Below are positions 23,099-34,359 of a stretch of 64,000 nt of DNA, piece after piece. Source of the stretch: Epiperipatus broadwayi (lineage: Eukaryota; Onychophora; Udeonychophora; Euonychophora; Peripatidae). Where the stretch lies: positions 5,606,853-5,670,852 of the forward strand of contig JAQFVV010000021.1 of the NCBI GenBank assembly GCA_028023455.1, given 5' to 3'. Positions within the stretch are counted from its first letter, which is position 1. Every line of letters begins with the position of its first letter. The notes below the pieces were generated by a model, which was given only the letters and a program-made list of their open reading frames with translations, was not told the origin of the DNA and searched no databases. A program made the position numbers and the translations under genes.

Positions 23099-23143
23099 TA
23101 TACAACTGATACACATGACTACATACATGTAAAAAAGATAAAT

Positions 23144-23200
23144 GATCTCCAATATACATATTTCGTGCTGAAACAACACTCATCAGTTGGTCCATATCAC
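23144..23200 (-). ncRNA. Type I hammerhead ribozyme, intact core (family C)
   Basis: Minus strand: stem I CCAA (23190-23187), core box CTGATGA (23186-23180), stem II GTGTT (23179-23175) with AGCAC (23169-23165) and loop GTTTC, core box GAAA (23164-23161), stem III region ATATGTAT, cleavage base A (23153), stem I TTGG (23152-23149), a bulged A, then GATC (23147-23144), which pairs with the upstream GATA/GATC region. Stem III is too short for a hairpin, but ATATGTAT can pair with itself in a dimer using two G-U pairs. This is the best-preserved member of family C here. Confidence 0.78.
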
Positions 23201-23434
23201 CATCTCCCACGCATATATATAATCACTGCTAAGTTTATATTAAGATAGCAAATCTTCAAACGTTAATAGACAAGCTTCAGTCCTCTCCACTCTCCTACTC
23301 TTCAGCCATTCATTTCATTAAAATCTGAGGATGTTCAAAGTCTTTGTTGATGCCAATATTATTATCATACCCAGGTTGACTTTGAGTCAGTCTGACACCT
23401 TACACATAGAGAGATGGGCAGAAATACAGGCTGA

Positions 23435-24030
23435 ATATATATATATATGGGAGATGGTGATCTTTTTCACATATATGTGGCCATGTATATCAGTTGTATA
23501 AGATAGATTGGTTAGATGTAGGGAGAGCTTGAAAGTTCAAGTTTCTTATAATTACATTAAGTTTAGTATAAACAATATACATATTCATGCTGTATTCTGC
23601 CTATCCTGTATAATTAAATGGACATATTAATGTTCTATGTGTGAGGGGTCAGATTGCCTTAAGGTCAACATTGGTATGATAATAATATTGGCATCAATAA
23701 GGGCTTTGAGCATTCTATACTCAGATTTTCAATGAAATGGATGGCTGAAGAGTTGGAGATTGGAAAGGATTGAAGCTTGTTCATTAAAGTTTAAACATTT
23801 GCTATCTTAATGTAAAGTTAGCACTGATTGTATATATTTGTGGAAAATGATGTTCTGGACCAGCTGATGAGTGCTGGTTCAGCATTAAATAAGTATATTG
23901 GAGATCATTTCACTTTTTCACACGTATTCAGTCATGTATATAAGATAGATTGGATAGATGTAGAGAGCTTAAAAGTTTGAGTTCAAGTCCTTTCTAATTA
24001 CATTTAGTTTAATATAGACAATATACATAT
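23435..24030 (+). mobile_element. Hammerhead repeat family C, tandem units
   Basis: A first partial unit (about 23440-23590) keeps 'gggagatggtgatc' but has lost the ribozyme core, then 'catgtatatcagttgtataagatagattgg', 'gagcttgaaagttcaag' and 'agtataaacaatatacat'. A second unit follows head to tail: 'ggcatcaataagggctttgagcattc', 'ttggagattggaaaggattgaagc', a ribozyme at about 23851-23908, and the same tail to about 24025. The distance between ribozyme sites is roughly 400 bp. Tandem monomers with one hammerhead each is the structure described for animal retrozymes. Confidence 0.75.
23851..23908 (+). ncRNA. Hammerhead ribozyme with mutated GAAA box
   Basis: CTGATGA at 23864-23870, stem II GTGCT/AGCAT with loop GGTTC, then TAAA at 23886-23889 in place of GAAA, AAGTATA and stem I TTGG, a bulged A and GATC. 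Loss of G12 is expected to stop cleavage. Confidence 0.7.
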
Positions 24031-24261
24031 ATTTAAAAGGATATATATATATAAAACTAAAGTTTTCTTAAATAATTTTTATTATTTTTACTGATTGTTC
24101 TGCTACAAATAGTTCTTTTGAAAATTGAATCATAAACAATCAACTGAATTACTTAATAAGGAGAGCCAACAATGGCTGAAAGAAAATTAAGTTTGCAATT
24201 TAAGAATGTTATATCACCAACTTTCATTGGGTAGATCTTTTTATAATAATTTTTTATCATC

Positions 24262-24521
24262 ATATATATTGCTTATAATAACTTCTTTCATATACACTTT
24301 AATGCAAAAATTTTTTTTTAATACTTCTTTATTTTCCTGACAGTTTCAACTGTCCAGCAGTCTTCATCAGAGCTTTTTGAAACTTCCTCTGCTTTTTTTT
24401 TTAAAAAAAGCTTTGATGAAGACTGCTGAACAGTTGAAACTTTCAGGAAAATAAAAAAGTTTTATTAAAAATTTTTTTTGCATTAAAGTGTACATGAAAG
24501 AAGTTATAAGCAATATATATG
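24262..24521. repeat. Foldback element with ~114-bp arms
   Basis: Arms 24262-24376 and 24408-24521 are inverted copies: 'atattgcttataataacttctttcat' and 'atgaaagaagttataagcaatat', 'cacttta-atgcaaaaatttttt' on both sides, then 'gacagtttcaactgtccagcagtcttcatca' against 'tgatgaagactgctgaacagttgaaac'. The inner arm carries the GAAAC-stem motif seen at 4570, 5155, 16375 and 16930. The loop is T/A-rich. There is no coding content; the Phe/Tyr/Lys-rich frame is a by-product. Confidence 0.85.
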
Positions 24522-24634
24522 AATATATAAAGAAATGCAAAGAAAGTAAAAAAGAAGAATAAGAATATATAATTTTTGTTATCACCAAACTTTAAATAAA
24601 TGCCATATATTTTTCAAACTTTATCAAGTTTAAT

Positions 24635-24905
24635 CTTGTTTCTTCTGTTTGTAACATTTTCCACATCAATTATCACTCATCCCTTATCTCACCATCCATC
24701 TCACAGCAGTAACTTTATAGGTACTTTATAATTTCTTGGAATCTAATTAAGAACTTCTATTACCCATCTATTGTCATTTTTATTAGTAATATGTCCAAAC
24801 CAGTTCCAATCGAGTCACCTAATTCTTTCAGTTGTGTTGATGATACATGTTTGTTCTCTCGTCCATGTACTTTACTTTTGATTCCTCTTTATTAATATAA
24901 CATTC
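24635..24905 (-). pseudogene. Degenerate RTE LINE 3' end, minus strand
   Basis: Read on the minus strand: 'ggacgagagaacaaacatgta', 'caacacaactgaaagaattagg', 'actcgattggaactggtttggacatatta', 'agatgggtaatagaagttcttaatta', 'gatggatggtgagataagggatga' and 'gatgtggaaaatgttacaaac'. These follow the order of the RTE C-terminal region (36880-37100). It is more diverged than the copies at 41.15 and 47.86 kb. Confidence 0.65.
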
Positions 24906-24909
24906 ATGT

Positions 24910-25600
24910 CATTTTGCTTTATGTGTAAAAAGCAATACTTCTGTTGTACTAAGTATTCAAGACTGAAAAGTAAAAAATTAAAGACCACAATTATAACACT
25001 TTCTGAGGTCAAAATACAACACCGATGGTGTTACAATTCTTTTGGCTTTAATTCATTCTCTTGCAGTTGTTTTAACATTCATTTTGGTTTATTTGATGGT
25101 GAAAACTGTAACTAATATAATATTGATTTTTTAATTTAAACAACTCAAGATGTTCATATTAATAGATAATTTATTACAAATGAGCCACTATTCTGCCTGC
25201 AATATCACGAATTGATAGTTTTTCTTTCTTTCCTTATGAAAAAGATTTTTCAATCATACTCATTTTTGTTAGATTTTGAAAATAAAAATGTATATTTTTC
25301 ATACTTTGTTTAAATATATATAAATATTTTTGCAGAAGGTTTATAAAATACTATTTTAGAAGAATAATATGATTAGATTCAGATTTTATTTAAAAATATC
25401 AAGTCACAAGAAAACAATATCATATGATTGCAAAGTTTTCACACATTCATTTTTTTTAAATTAGATTTCAAAAATAAAAATTTATATTTGCTATAGTTTG
25501 TTTGCATATTTACAATTATTGTTGCAAAATGTTTGTATAATATTTATTTTTTTAGTAGAATAAAAATATATTAATAATTTTTTATTAGTCATTTATTAGA
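24910..25600. other. No gene recognised
   Basis: AT-rich. A short frame at 24906-25115 is Cys/Phe-rich without a recognisable family. Confidence 0.4.
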
Positions 25601-25607
25601 CTAGAGA

Positions 25608-25857
25608 TTCACTACACTAATCTCACTGCAGGATAGGGACTGGTTTCTATCTACTTTTAATGCCTTGTGGAGTGTAATCATAAACATACAACCAAAGACA
25701 TTTTAAACACCTGTAGAGAAGCATAATCATAAACACATGACCAAAAACATACATCTTTTTACATGACTGTGGTTATAAGTTTATGATAACATCCTTCCAT
25801 AAAGTGTTAAAAGTGGATAAAAACCAATCTCTAACTCGGATGAGAATGGTGTAGTAA
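25608..25857. repeat. Foldback repeat, ~95-bp imperfect arms
   Basis: Left arm (25608-25705): 'ttcactacactaatctcactgcagg', 'actggtttctatctacttttaatgcc', 'atcataaacatacaaccaaagaca'. The right arm read backwards (25857-25765): 'ttactacaccattctcatccgag', 'attggtttttatccacttttaacac', 'atcataaacttataaccacagtca'. Arms agree at roughly four of five positions. It has no coding capacity and is likely an old inverted-repeat transposon. Confidence 0.75.
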
Positions 25858-25859
25858 AA

Positions 25860-26955
25860 ATTATACTAAGTGGATAATCATTCGATGATAATGATATAAT
25901 TACTATTATTATTATTTGATATGATATAAAAAATACATGTTACTATATGTAAGTTTATTGGATAGTTAATTCAAAGTTTGCTTGATAAAGAATTTATTAA
26001 TAAAATATTGTATCATTTTGATTTCATTTAAAATGATTTTAAATATTTTCATTAAGCTAAAATAAATTCATGCAATATTTTATTTTTATTAAATAGAAAG
26101 GCAGAATGAAATAAGAAAAAAAAATTCTGTTGTTTAATCATTGGTGACAGGATTATAAAAATAAGTGTAGCCTCAGATAGACACCTGCCGTAAAAAAAAA
26201 ATATTATTTGATATTTTATTCATTTTTTAATGCTAAAAATTCACAATTATGCAGTATTGGTCTTTTCGAACTATGATATCAGATAAGTATTCGGAGACTC
26301 AAATTGTCTCTCTAAAAGAAGCCGGAGAATAAATAAATAATATATAAATATCGCTTTGCCCGTTAATTCTGCCAATAATCATATGTATTTTGTTTACGGT
26401 TTGTCAATAAAGTTTCAAATATTTACAATTATGCATTTCTAATATTCTGGATAAAACTACACTTTTATAGCGAGGAAAAAATAAATACAGAATAATTTAA
26501 ATTCATTAAAGTTCTTGGATTTATATACTAAAAAGAAGTAATCCACTTGTCTTGATTATAGTATGACTATTACGACTATTAATAATAATTTTAAATTTAT
26601 TAGCTTAAAAACATTTATCTCTTAAATATAAATTTATTAGCTTAAAAACAGTTTTACTGATGATTAAAATTTGAAACTCACAAAAAGAGAGATGTTGAAC
26701 CATACATTGAATACTTATTAAAAAAAAGGACAGATATAAAACAAATTTGTTTACAAATATATATCGTATCTAATAATAACACTGAATTGAATCCTTTTCC
26801 TGCATAAATTTGGTCAATGGTAGAGTGGCAGACATTTAAACTTGATATAATTTCTCAAGCAAAAAAGTCATTCAATCATTTATTTATTGAAGGTCCAAAC
26901 CATGAAAGAGGATAAATCTTGTTACTAAGTCATGCATTCTTTTGCAGCATAAATT
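25860..26955. other. No gene recognised
   Basis: AT-rich. A local direct duplication of 'aatttattagcttaaaaaca' occurs at about 26594-26613 and 26631-26650. Confidence 0.4.
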
Positions 26956-26974
26956 AGATAAATATATAAGAAAA

Positions 26975-27343
26975 TAAGTAGGTAGTTAGGTAGGTAGATA
27001 GCTAGATATATGTTAGTTAGGTAGATGAATAGATAGATATATGGATGAATGGATAAAGATAATATGCGCACTTATACACATTAATAGAGAAGTTTGTTAG
27101 TTCAATAAAATTATATGTCTGAGTGCTTTTGAGAACTTTATGTTCTCATAGCTAAATGCATATATGTATAGATTAAATGATAGATACATACATACATAGA
27201 TATAAATAGTTATATAGATAAATAGACAGATAGCTACATGGATTGATAAATAAGTAGATGGATAACAGATAGACAGATAGACAGACAAATAGATAGATAG
27301 ATAGGCAGACAGGCAGATAGATAGATATGGATAGAGATGGTTG

Positions 27344-27409
<66 letters not shown>

Positions 27410-27410
27410 A
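26975..27410. repeat. GATA/GACA microsatellite
   Basis: A degenerate start (taggtagg, tagatag, tacatacatacat) becomes a purer (GATA)n tract at 27270-27320 and 27338-27408, with GACA and GGCA variants. The Tyr/Leu/Ser/Ile periodic minus-strand frames here are translations of the repeat and not proteins. Confidence 0.95.
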
Positions 27411-27429
27411 GTGTAAATTTAAATGGAAC

Positions 27430-30400
27430 ATTAAATAATCTGAAACCTATGACCAGTGTTGTAGATAAAACCCAAAAAGTTTATCTTTTTAACAAAGGCT
27501 CGTAATTCAGTTTATTGTCATGAAATCAAAAACTAATTTAAGTGCATGAGTAGTGTAACATCAATAAAGCAGATTAACTCAAAAAATAAGTTTCTCTTTC
27601 GCTTTCGCATTCATGAATGGAAAAAAGATATACGTTCTGCCCACATATTTTTAATATTGCAAGGAATAAAATTATAAAATAAGAACATGTTGTACAAAAC
27701 TTATATGTGATTAATCACAAGGGCAATAGTATTCAACTGAATACCTATTGAAATTTCAATTTATAGTCACAGAATTAAAAAAAAAAAATCAAATAGATAT
27801 TGCTTGGGAGGTCATATGATCTTTGAACACTAAAATTATAAGTGGAGTTTCAATTCAGGAAGCTTATCTCTTGAGGTTATTATGTTATCAGCGTGCTAAG
27901 CAGCAAAATATTATAGTATTTATTTTAAGAAATTCATGTTAAAATATGATTCCCAAAACGAAAATATGCTAGGTATACAAAATGCGCTCCTATTCCCAAT
28001 AAAACTTCTAATATCAGGTTTTATAGTATAATTATATTTATTAACATTAGAAAAAGTTATTGCAATATTTTGCCGAATATTGGAAATACAATTTTAAAAA
28101 ACAAATTAAAAATTTTACTTAAAAAAGAAATAAGATAAGTTATTTATTTTTATTATTTATAACTTAACAAATATGTATTGAGTTACATTTTGTCTGGGAA
28201 TTCATTTTAAAAGCTTTTTCTTAAAAAAAAAGTGTGATCTGTCACATGATTTTCTGTCACATGATTTTCTGTCACAGAACCTTGCAGAATTCGATGACTT
28301 TTATTAACAAACTAGCTGAAATTTATCAAAAACCGGCGATAAAAAAAAAAAGGTAAAATATATTGTTTTCCAATATTGTTTTATTTAAATATATATATAC
28401 ACACACAAAGAGCATTGCTGTGCTCTTAGACACAGAAGACGGTTTCAAGCTCAAAAGGAGGCAGTCTTTTTTTTTTTTTTGCCTCTGAAGAATTATCAGT
28501 TAAACTCAGAAGTTTTTCAGTACTTCATAAAGAGTACTTGAAAAAATATAACTTGCTTATGAAGTGTATGGTTGGAAAGGATCCTAGTTACATACATGTA
28601 CTCTATCCATGGGCTGCATTTCTAATTTATATGCGTGATTTAAGAAGCATATCAGTGAAATAGTAAAGGAACTCATGGCACAAATGTAGCATATCATATC
28701 TATCTGCCCTCCTTGTGATTGGGTTCAACACCAGCTAAATGAATTTTTTTTTAAGGAGTTTAGGTCTTTTCTTTCATATATGGCCTAAGGAAATACAAGT
28801 AACATCTAACATTGACAAGTAAGTGAGTAGTAGTTATTCTTAAGTAGAATGTAAAATAAGGATTTAAAAAAATTAGCAAATCCTCATATCCAGTTATAAG
28901 TGCTCTTTGAGAGTACTGTATTCTCCTTCAGCTATGAGAGACTGTTGAATATGTCATAATCTGCTCTTTTGTCATTTACTTATAGTGGATCAAGGATCAT
29001 CTAAGTAAATAATCCTGGTTTTATCCAAACAAGTAACAGGAAAAAAAAAACACATTTTCTGTTCTCATAATATGAATATTGGTTGCACAGAATGAAATGA
29101 TAAGATAAAAAGAAATAAATCAAGTGTGATATATAACTAATATGTATTATAGATTAATCAGAGACAATTGTATTCAAATGAGAACTTATTGCTCATAAAA
29201 TTGTATTATAATTGAATCACTACTTGAGACTTATTAAAACATGTTATTAGCTGATCTAAATGTATTTACAGATAGTGCAGAAAAAACAATATTTTCTATA
29301 TGTAAGTTGCACAGTATTATGGGAAAAAGATTAAAAACTATGTTTATCTAAAAATTCATTTGATGATTGCTTTTAAGCACTATTTCAATAATTGAACAGC
29401 TTTTTTGCTTAGAAGATCATAAGGAGTTTGAGGACCAGAAATGCCAGAACTGAGATTCATCCAAGAATCTTAAATTCCAGAGTTTGACACACAGGGGTAT
29501 TAATTAAGTAACTAATAGTATTAAAGTTTACAACATCTTGTTCCTATTTCTATTTTATATGCTTACAGTTTTGACTGTGCAGCACTTTTTTAAAGAGCTA
29601 TAAACTATGTACACATATGTCAATCAAATAGAAAACAAATAAAACAGAAATAAAATGTTGACATTATACAAGAAGGATAATATAATAGCATATATTTAAT
29701 AATATAATCAATGCATATAAGATAAAAATAAGAAAGGAAGTTACAAATATTAATTTGAGAAAGCATTCAATTATTGGTTAGCAAATGGGTCTGTATCTGT
29801 TCTTAGCTAGAAAGTAAAGATCCCAAGAATGACAAACGATATGATTGTAATAAAGTGGTATTCATCACAGGAAATAAACTCATAGATTGTTTTTTCATTG
29901 TATCTTTTTAATCTAAATTTTGAGGCAACTAGGGAGTGGGGCATCAGGGCCAAACAATAATGGGCGTTTCCACACCCCTTAGCACAATTTATTCTCGGAT
30001 CTCAGTATAGCTGTAGCTATGTGCAAATTTTAATAGCAAGTAGATTAATAATAATATTTTTATTATTGGAACATTTTATTTAAAAATATGTAGATTTTAA
30101 TATTAAACACTGTAGAAAAAAAATATTTATTTTCATTTTATATTTTAGCAGCAGTTATAACTATTAACTTTTTAATCTCATGTGGAAAATGAAATATTTA
30201 TCTATTTATTGCATTTGAAAAGATTATTTTTGAAGTTTGTTGGGCTCCCTGGACATGAATGAAATATGATTTAGTTTAATGTGTTTTGGCAGATTATATG
30301 TAAAACGGTGCATTTCAAATTTTTTTTTTAAAAAAAGCTTCAAATTTATAAAAATTTACTAAATATTTTAGTTTTCATATCAAAGTCATATTTTATTTAT

Positions 30401-30740
30401 TGTTACACTTTTTTCTTTTGTATTTATTCATAATTGATAAAATACAAAAGATTAAAATTTGTATTAAAAAAAAAATACAATTTAAGATTACTATCATACC
30501 TTCAAGAATTTTATAACAAATGATTAAATAAATTACTTTTGTAATAGGCCAAACACGTTACTATTCATAATATTGCTTAATGTGCGAAATATTTCAATAA
30601 AGTGGTTTATGTTAATCAGGTTTATTGACCTAAAAAAAGTCACTAAGCAAAGGGAAATGTTTCATTGCTTTTGATCTACCTTATGACATATTTCCACAAT
30701 TTCCACCATTTATATCTATATGGTATGTATATATATTTGC
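27430..30740. other. No gene recognised
   Basis: Mostly AT-rich. A 16-bp unit (TCTGTCACATGATTTT) is repeated about 2.4 times at 28230-28277. 28400-28760 has a more mixed composition but no open frame or family that I recognise. 29390-29490 has weak likeness to the loose repeat near 1150-1380 and 53450-53520. Confidence 0.4.
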
Positions 30741-30741
30741 A

Positions 30742-30842
30742 ATTTTTTTTTTCATATGTCAAATGCGTTGACCGGGAAGCGAACCCGGGCCAGCTGCTTG
30801 GAAGGCAGCTATGCTAACCACTAGGCTACCAATGCTCGACAC
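30742..30842 (-). mobile_element. tRNA-Gly(UCC)-like SINE, best-preserved head
   Basis: The minus strand reads GCATTGGTAGCCTAGTGGTT, AGCATAGCTGCCTTCCAAGC, AGCTGGCCCGGGTTCGCTTC and CCGGTCAACGC. Anticodon stem GCTGC/GCAGC with loop CTTCCAA (anticodon TCC) and T stem CCGGG/CCCGG are perfect. The acceptor stem has one mismatch and one wobble. It continues with ATTTGACATATG and A9, the tail shared by the other SINEs here. It is very close to a real tRNA-Gly gene. The fixed tail and family context make it a SINE, but a decayed tRNA gene cannot be fully excluded. Confidence 0.82.
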
Positions 30843-30849
30843 CTTTAGC

Positions 30850-31205
30850 TCAATCCTATCACAACCATCCATCAGTCCGGAAGTCAGATCAACTTCTCAC
30901 ACTAATATATTGTAATTAACCAGGAAAAAAAAAATTATAAGATTGTAATCTATCATACAGCTCAAAATTCAGACTATTTATCACTCACTATATATATATA
31001 TATTCAGGTGGGCCAGAGTTCTTACTGGTTCATCCAGGAATTCAAAATCTCTGGTCTACTTGAAAAAGTGATTTTGCTTAAATACACGTGTAATAAAAAA
31101 GAAGTGGTCTGATTTTTTAAATGATTGTTGGTTTCCAATCTATAGATTTATATTTGCTTAGCAATGGACTAATCTATATTTGGGAATAGCTAAAATAAAT
31201 TATAG
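30850..31205. other. No gene recognised
   Basis: AT-rich, with a TA run at about 30988-30999. Nothing supported. Confidence 0.35.
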
Positions 31206-31214
31206 CGCAGTTAC

Positions 31215-31340
31215 AATTCACATCACACACACACACACACACACAAGGTTGTATAAGATGAAGTAAATAACTAAAGGGAACTTGAAGGTTTGGGTTCGAA
31301 TCCCCTCTAATTACAACTAGCTTAAAAGTATATATACTAT
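31215..31340 (+). repeat. CA microsatellite joined to the tail of hammerhead family C
   Basis: A (CA)n run (about 31223-31246) is followed by 'gttgtataagatgaagtaaat', 'gaacttgaaggtttgggttcgaatcc' and 'tctaattacaactagcttaaaagtatat'. It matches the 3' tail of family C copies. GGTTCGAATCC is a perfect RNA polymerase III B-box sequence; other copies show GAGTTCAAATCC. No ribozyme is present here. Confidence 0.7.
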
Positions 31341-31344
31341 ACTT

Positions 31345-33335
31345 GTATTTAAATATTATATAAGTATATAAATGTAAAACAATAATATGTTTTGGATTAA
31401 AAGTGCGTTATTATCTGAATCATAATTAAATCGTGAGTTCAAGATGGCTTTAGTCAGTTTATTATAAGTATGTATCCAAATAAAATATAATCCAAATATC
31501 TATTAATCAACGTCATTTATTATCTAAATAATAATTTCAAAGGTGATCTTTATCTTTTAACAATAAATTACTTTCTACACATATGTGAAAAAACTTTAAA
31601 AAAAAAAAAAATTAAATATAAATTAATAAACCTACTTGCAATAAACTACTTACCTGTTTATTTTTTAATTTATCGTAACAAAAATTGATATTGCAATGAA
31701 AGGGATAAAAGACTGATTCATGGAAGAGAAAAATTGTTAGGAAAAATTGATATTAACTTTTAAGTGAAATTAATTTTAGACCCTTTTCCCATCTTTATTT
31801 TATTAGAATTTTTTTGTATATTGTTGAGTGCATGTGTGTGTGTATATATATATGAAATGAAATATTTTTGCATCAAGATATATATATGAAAAAGAGAGAT
31901 TTCTCTTACTCTTTTCAATAATGCTACAGAAGCCTTGTATCAGATGCTATTACCCAGAATGCATGTGTAAATATATATATACATTTTTGTGTTAAACCGT
32001 GAGTTAATTTGTTAATAAGATACCGTTTAACACAAAAAGGACTTCATTTATATCACATAACCGTTGAAAATATTAAATATAATATATATACGCATGTGAG
32101 TGCATCTAAAATTAAATGTGATTTTTCAATTGAGCTACATTGATGAAAACACATATTTTAGAGAAAATTTATTAGTAACAATACACTTATAATCTTTTAA
32201 GAATGTGAAAGATACTTGGGCACATTATTTAACTGAAATAGCAATAAAAAATTTCTTTGTAAGATTGTATTTATTGGTATTTTTTAAACTGAAGTAGATT
32301 ATATATATATGTCTTATTAGTGCATTTTCTAAGAGAGAGATGTTTATCATCCTAGTACAATAGGTAAATAAATGATGGCTCCACCTGAAGAAACATATAA
32401 ATGTTATGATAATTTGTTTGGGTGGAAAGGTACACTGAGATTTTTAGCATATTGGTAAAAGAAGTCTGTCTTTTATATAAAACACATTGTAATGGACATG
32501 GGAGACAGGTTTGGAAAAGGTTTTAAGTGGGTTAACTGATGATGATTGCATCTCACACTGAACCAATCAAATATGTTTTGGATAAAAAGAGATACAAAAT
32601 ATACACTGGGTATGATGACAATTGATTAAGATACACTGGTAGATTAGTAAAATCATCATCAAAATAGAGATCATTTTTTAAATCAAATCACCAGAAAGTT
32701 AATTAATCATCAACAAAGTATTTTATTTCTATAGAAAACCTATAATTCATTTTACAAGGTACCAACTTTTAATTCTCTAAAAGAGCCAAAATCACTAGTA
32801 GCTTAATTTTTGACTCCTTTATTTTTCATTATTATAAGCCTAAATTCTAGCATAGTTCAGACATTCGGATTTGGAGAGTTAAAGATTATAAAATCTCCCC
32901 CCCCCCCACACACATTTAAGATAAGTTTATATTTTGAGATACAATGCTTAATAAAATAAAAATAAATATTTATTCCAATATATAAAGTATTGTATTTAAT
33001 AATTAATAATATGAGAGCAAAATAATAATATAAAATCCCAATATATATAAAATCAGATAATCAGTATATGCTTTTGCATCTATAATGCTGACTTTTTCCA
33101 GATTAAATTATTAAAATTTTAAAATTAGGTTGATCTTATAATACTTCAAGATACATGTATCTCATTTTCCAAGAATAATAATTATTACCAAGCAAATTCA
33201 TCTTGAACATTTCTAAATCTTTTCAGTAATTTAAAATTAAAAAAATATATATACATTGAAAAAATAAATAATAAATGTGTTATAAAAGACTGAATTACAA
33301 ATACCTTATAATTAAAATATTTATTTTCAATATTA
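31345..33335. other. No gene recognised; one small hairpin
   Basis: At 31984-32038 'tttttgtgttaaac' and 'gtttaacacaaaaa' form a 14-bp inverted repeat around a 26-nt centre, possibly a tiny inverted-repeat element. A C10 tract is at about 32887-32896. The rest is AT-rich. Confidence 0.4.
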
Positions 33336-33341
33336 TATTTA

Positions 33342-33678
33342 CAGAGGCAAAACTCTCCATACAGTAGCGCCATTTAGTGCAAGCCAGAGTAATCAATGGA
33401 TGCTAATAAGCCTGGCTTGAAAACATTATTGGGTTTTCATTTTGGACTTAAAGCTTTGTAGTTATCTAAAAAGTAAAAGGTGGCTGCTGGAGGGTTGCAT
33501 TATATCCTAAGATCTAGGTGCAGTGCTCTCAGATCCAAGGCTCCTCACTGATGAAAGCAGTCTGGAGATATTGAATGAGTAGGCACTAGATAGGGATTTT
33601 ATGCACAAACCTTCCTGCATCCATTGATTACTCTGGCTTGTACTGAATGGCACTACTGTATGGAGAGTTTTGCCTCTG
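33342..33678. mobile_element. Hammerhead repeat family B with ~62-bp inverted ends
   Basis: The left end CAGAGGCAAAACTCTCCATA and the right end TATGGAGAGTTTTGCCTCTG are perfect inverted repeats, and similarity continues through 'gccagagtaatcaatggatgc' for about 62 bp. Inside are 'gctgctggagggttgcattatatcctaagatctaggtgcagtg' and 'gatccaaggctcctcactgatgaaagcagtctggagatattg', where the ribozyme has lost stem II and GAAA. It has no frames and no clear target duplication. It lies 0.7 kb upstream of the RTE element. Confidence 0.8.
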
Positions 33679-33684
33679 TGAAAA

Positions 33685-34255
33685 ACAGATTATGTAAGTA
33701 TAAAGAATTGTGATCTTATGATGTTTGAAAGTTTAATATCATATTTATTTTTAAAAATTATTTTATTAAGTCATTATCTTTATAAGAAGTTGAACTCTTA
33801 ACACTTTTTATATATTTCAACAGATTGTGTACCCATTTGCACTTCTCTATGGAAGTCATGTAATTATTTTTATTTAGATTGTAGTTTTAGCTTGATTGAA
33901 AATAGATGCCATGTTAAACCAAAAACTTGCTTCACCTATATTTTTGATATTCATTTATTCATAGTTATTTATATATATGGCTGCAGAAAGGAGTTTTCTG
34001 TTAACTGAAAGGAAACCCTTTGATTCCTCTTGGAGGCCTTAAAGGAACTGAGCAGGGCAAATTCCTAATGTCCACTTCATACATTCTTGTCATTGCAGCT
34101 GTTATTACTATGTGATTATTCATATAGTATATGAAGATAAATGGGCTGCTCACCAACACGCATTAGCCAGTGTGGTGAGTTTATTGGCTTTCTACCTCTG
34201 AGTTTAAAAATATTTTTTCCAATATATACAATCATCATAAACAAAAATAAATCAT
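33685..34255. other. Possible 5' leader of the RTE element
   Basis: Part of this stretch (about 34010-34350) has a more balanced base composition than its surroundings ('ggaggccttaaaggaactgagcagggc', 'ggctgctcaccaacacg'). It may be the RTE 5' untranslated region. No second copy in the window allows a boundary to be set. Confidence 0.3.
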
Positions 34256-34359
34256 GGCCCTTATTCTGAGGAGGCTGTAAAGTCACCAACCAAGGCAGTG
34301 GTTGGTGGCCGAAGGCAGAGGGTGCTAAGAATACCCTAATTGCAGACTCAGGCTGCCAT

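Larger units (their letters stand above)
22518..23400 (-). mobile_element. Hammerhead repeat family C, minus copy, split by hAT
   Basis: On the minus strand the order is 'gcatcaacaaagactttgaac' (23350-23330), 'ctgaagagtaggagagtgg', 'gttaatgaacttgaag'-type sequence, the ribozyme (23200-23144), 'catgtatgtagtcatgtg', 'tatacgatagattgaatagat' and 'gagcttgaaagttcgagttcc' (22540-22515). The hAT element at 22563-23090 cuts it between 'ttcaatctatcg' and 'tatacaactg'. Removing the hAT element restores the family sequence. Confidence 0.85.

Noticed and set aside
26960-27410. CRISPR-like or other spaced direct repeats
   Set aside because: No regular repeat-spacer pattern exists anywhere in the window; the arrays present are microsatellites and minisatellites of a eukaryotic genome.
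27097-27431. Minus-strand frames rich in Tyr-Leu-Ser-Ile periodic residues
   Set aside because: They are translations of the GATA/GACA microsatellite.
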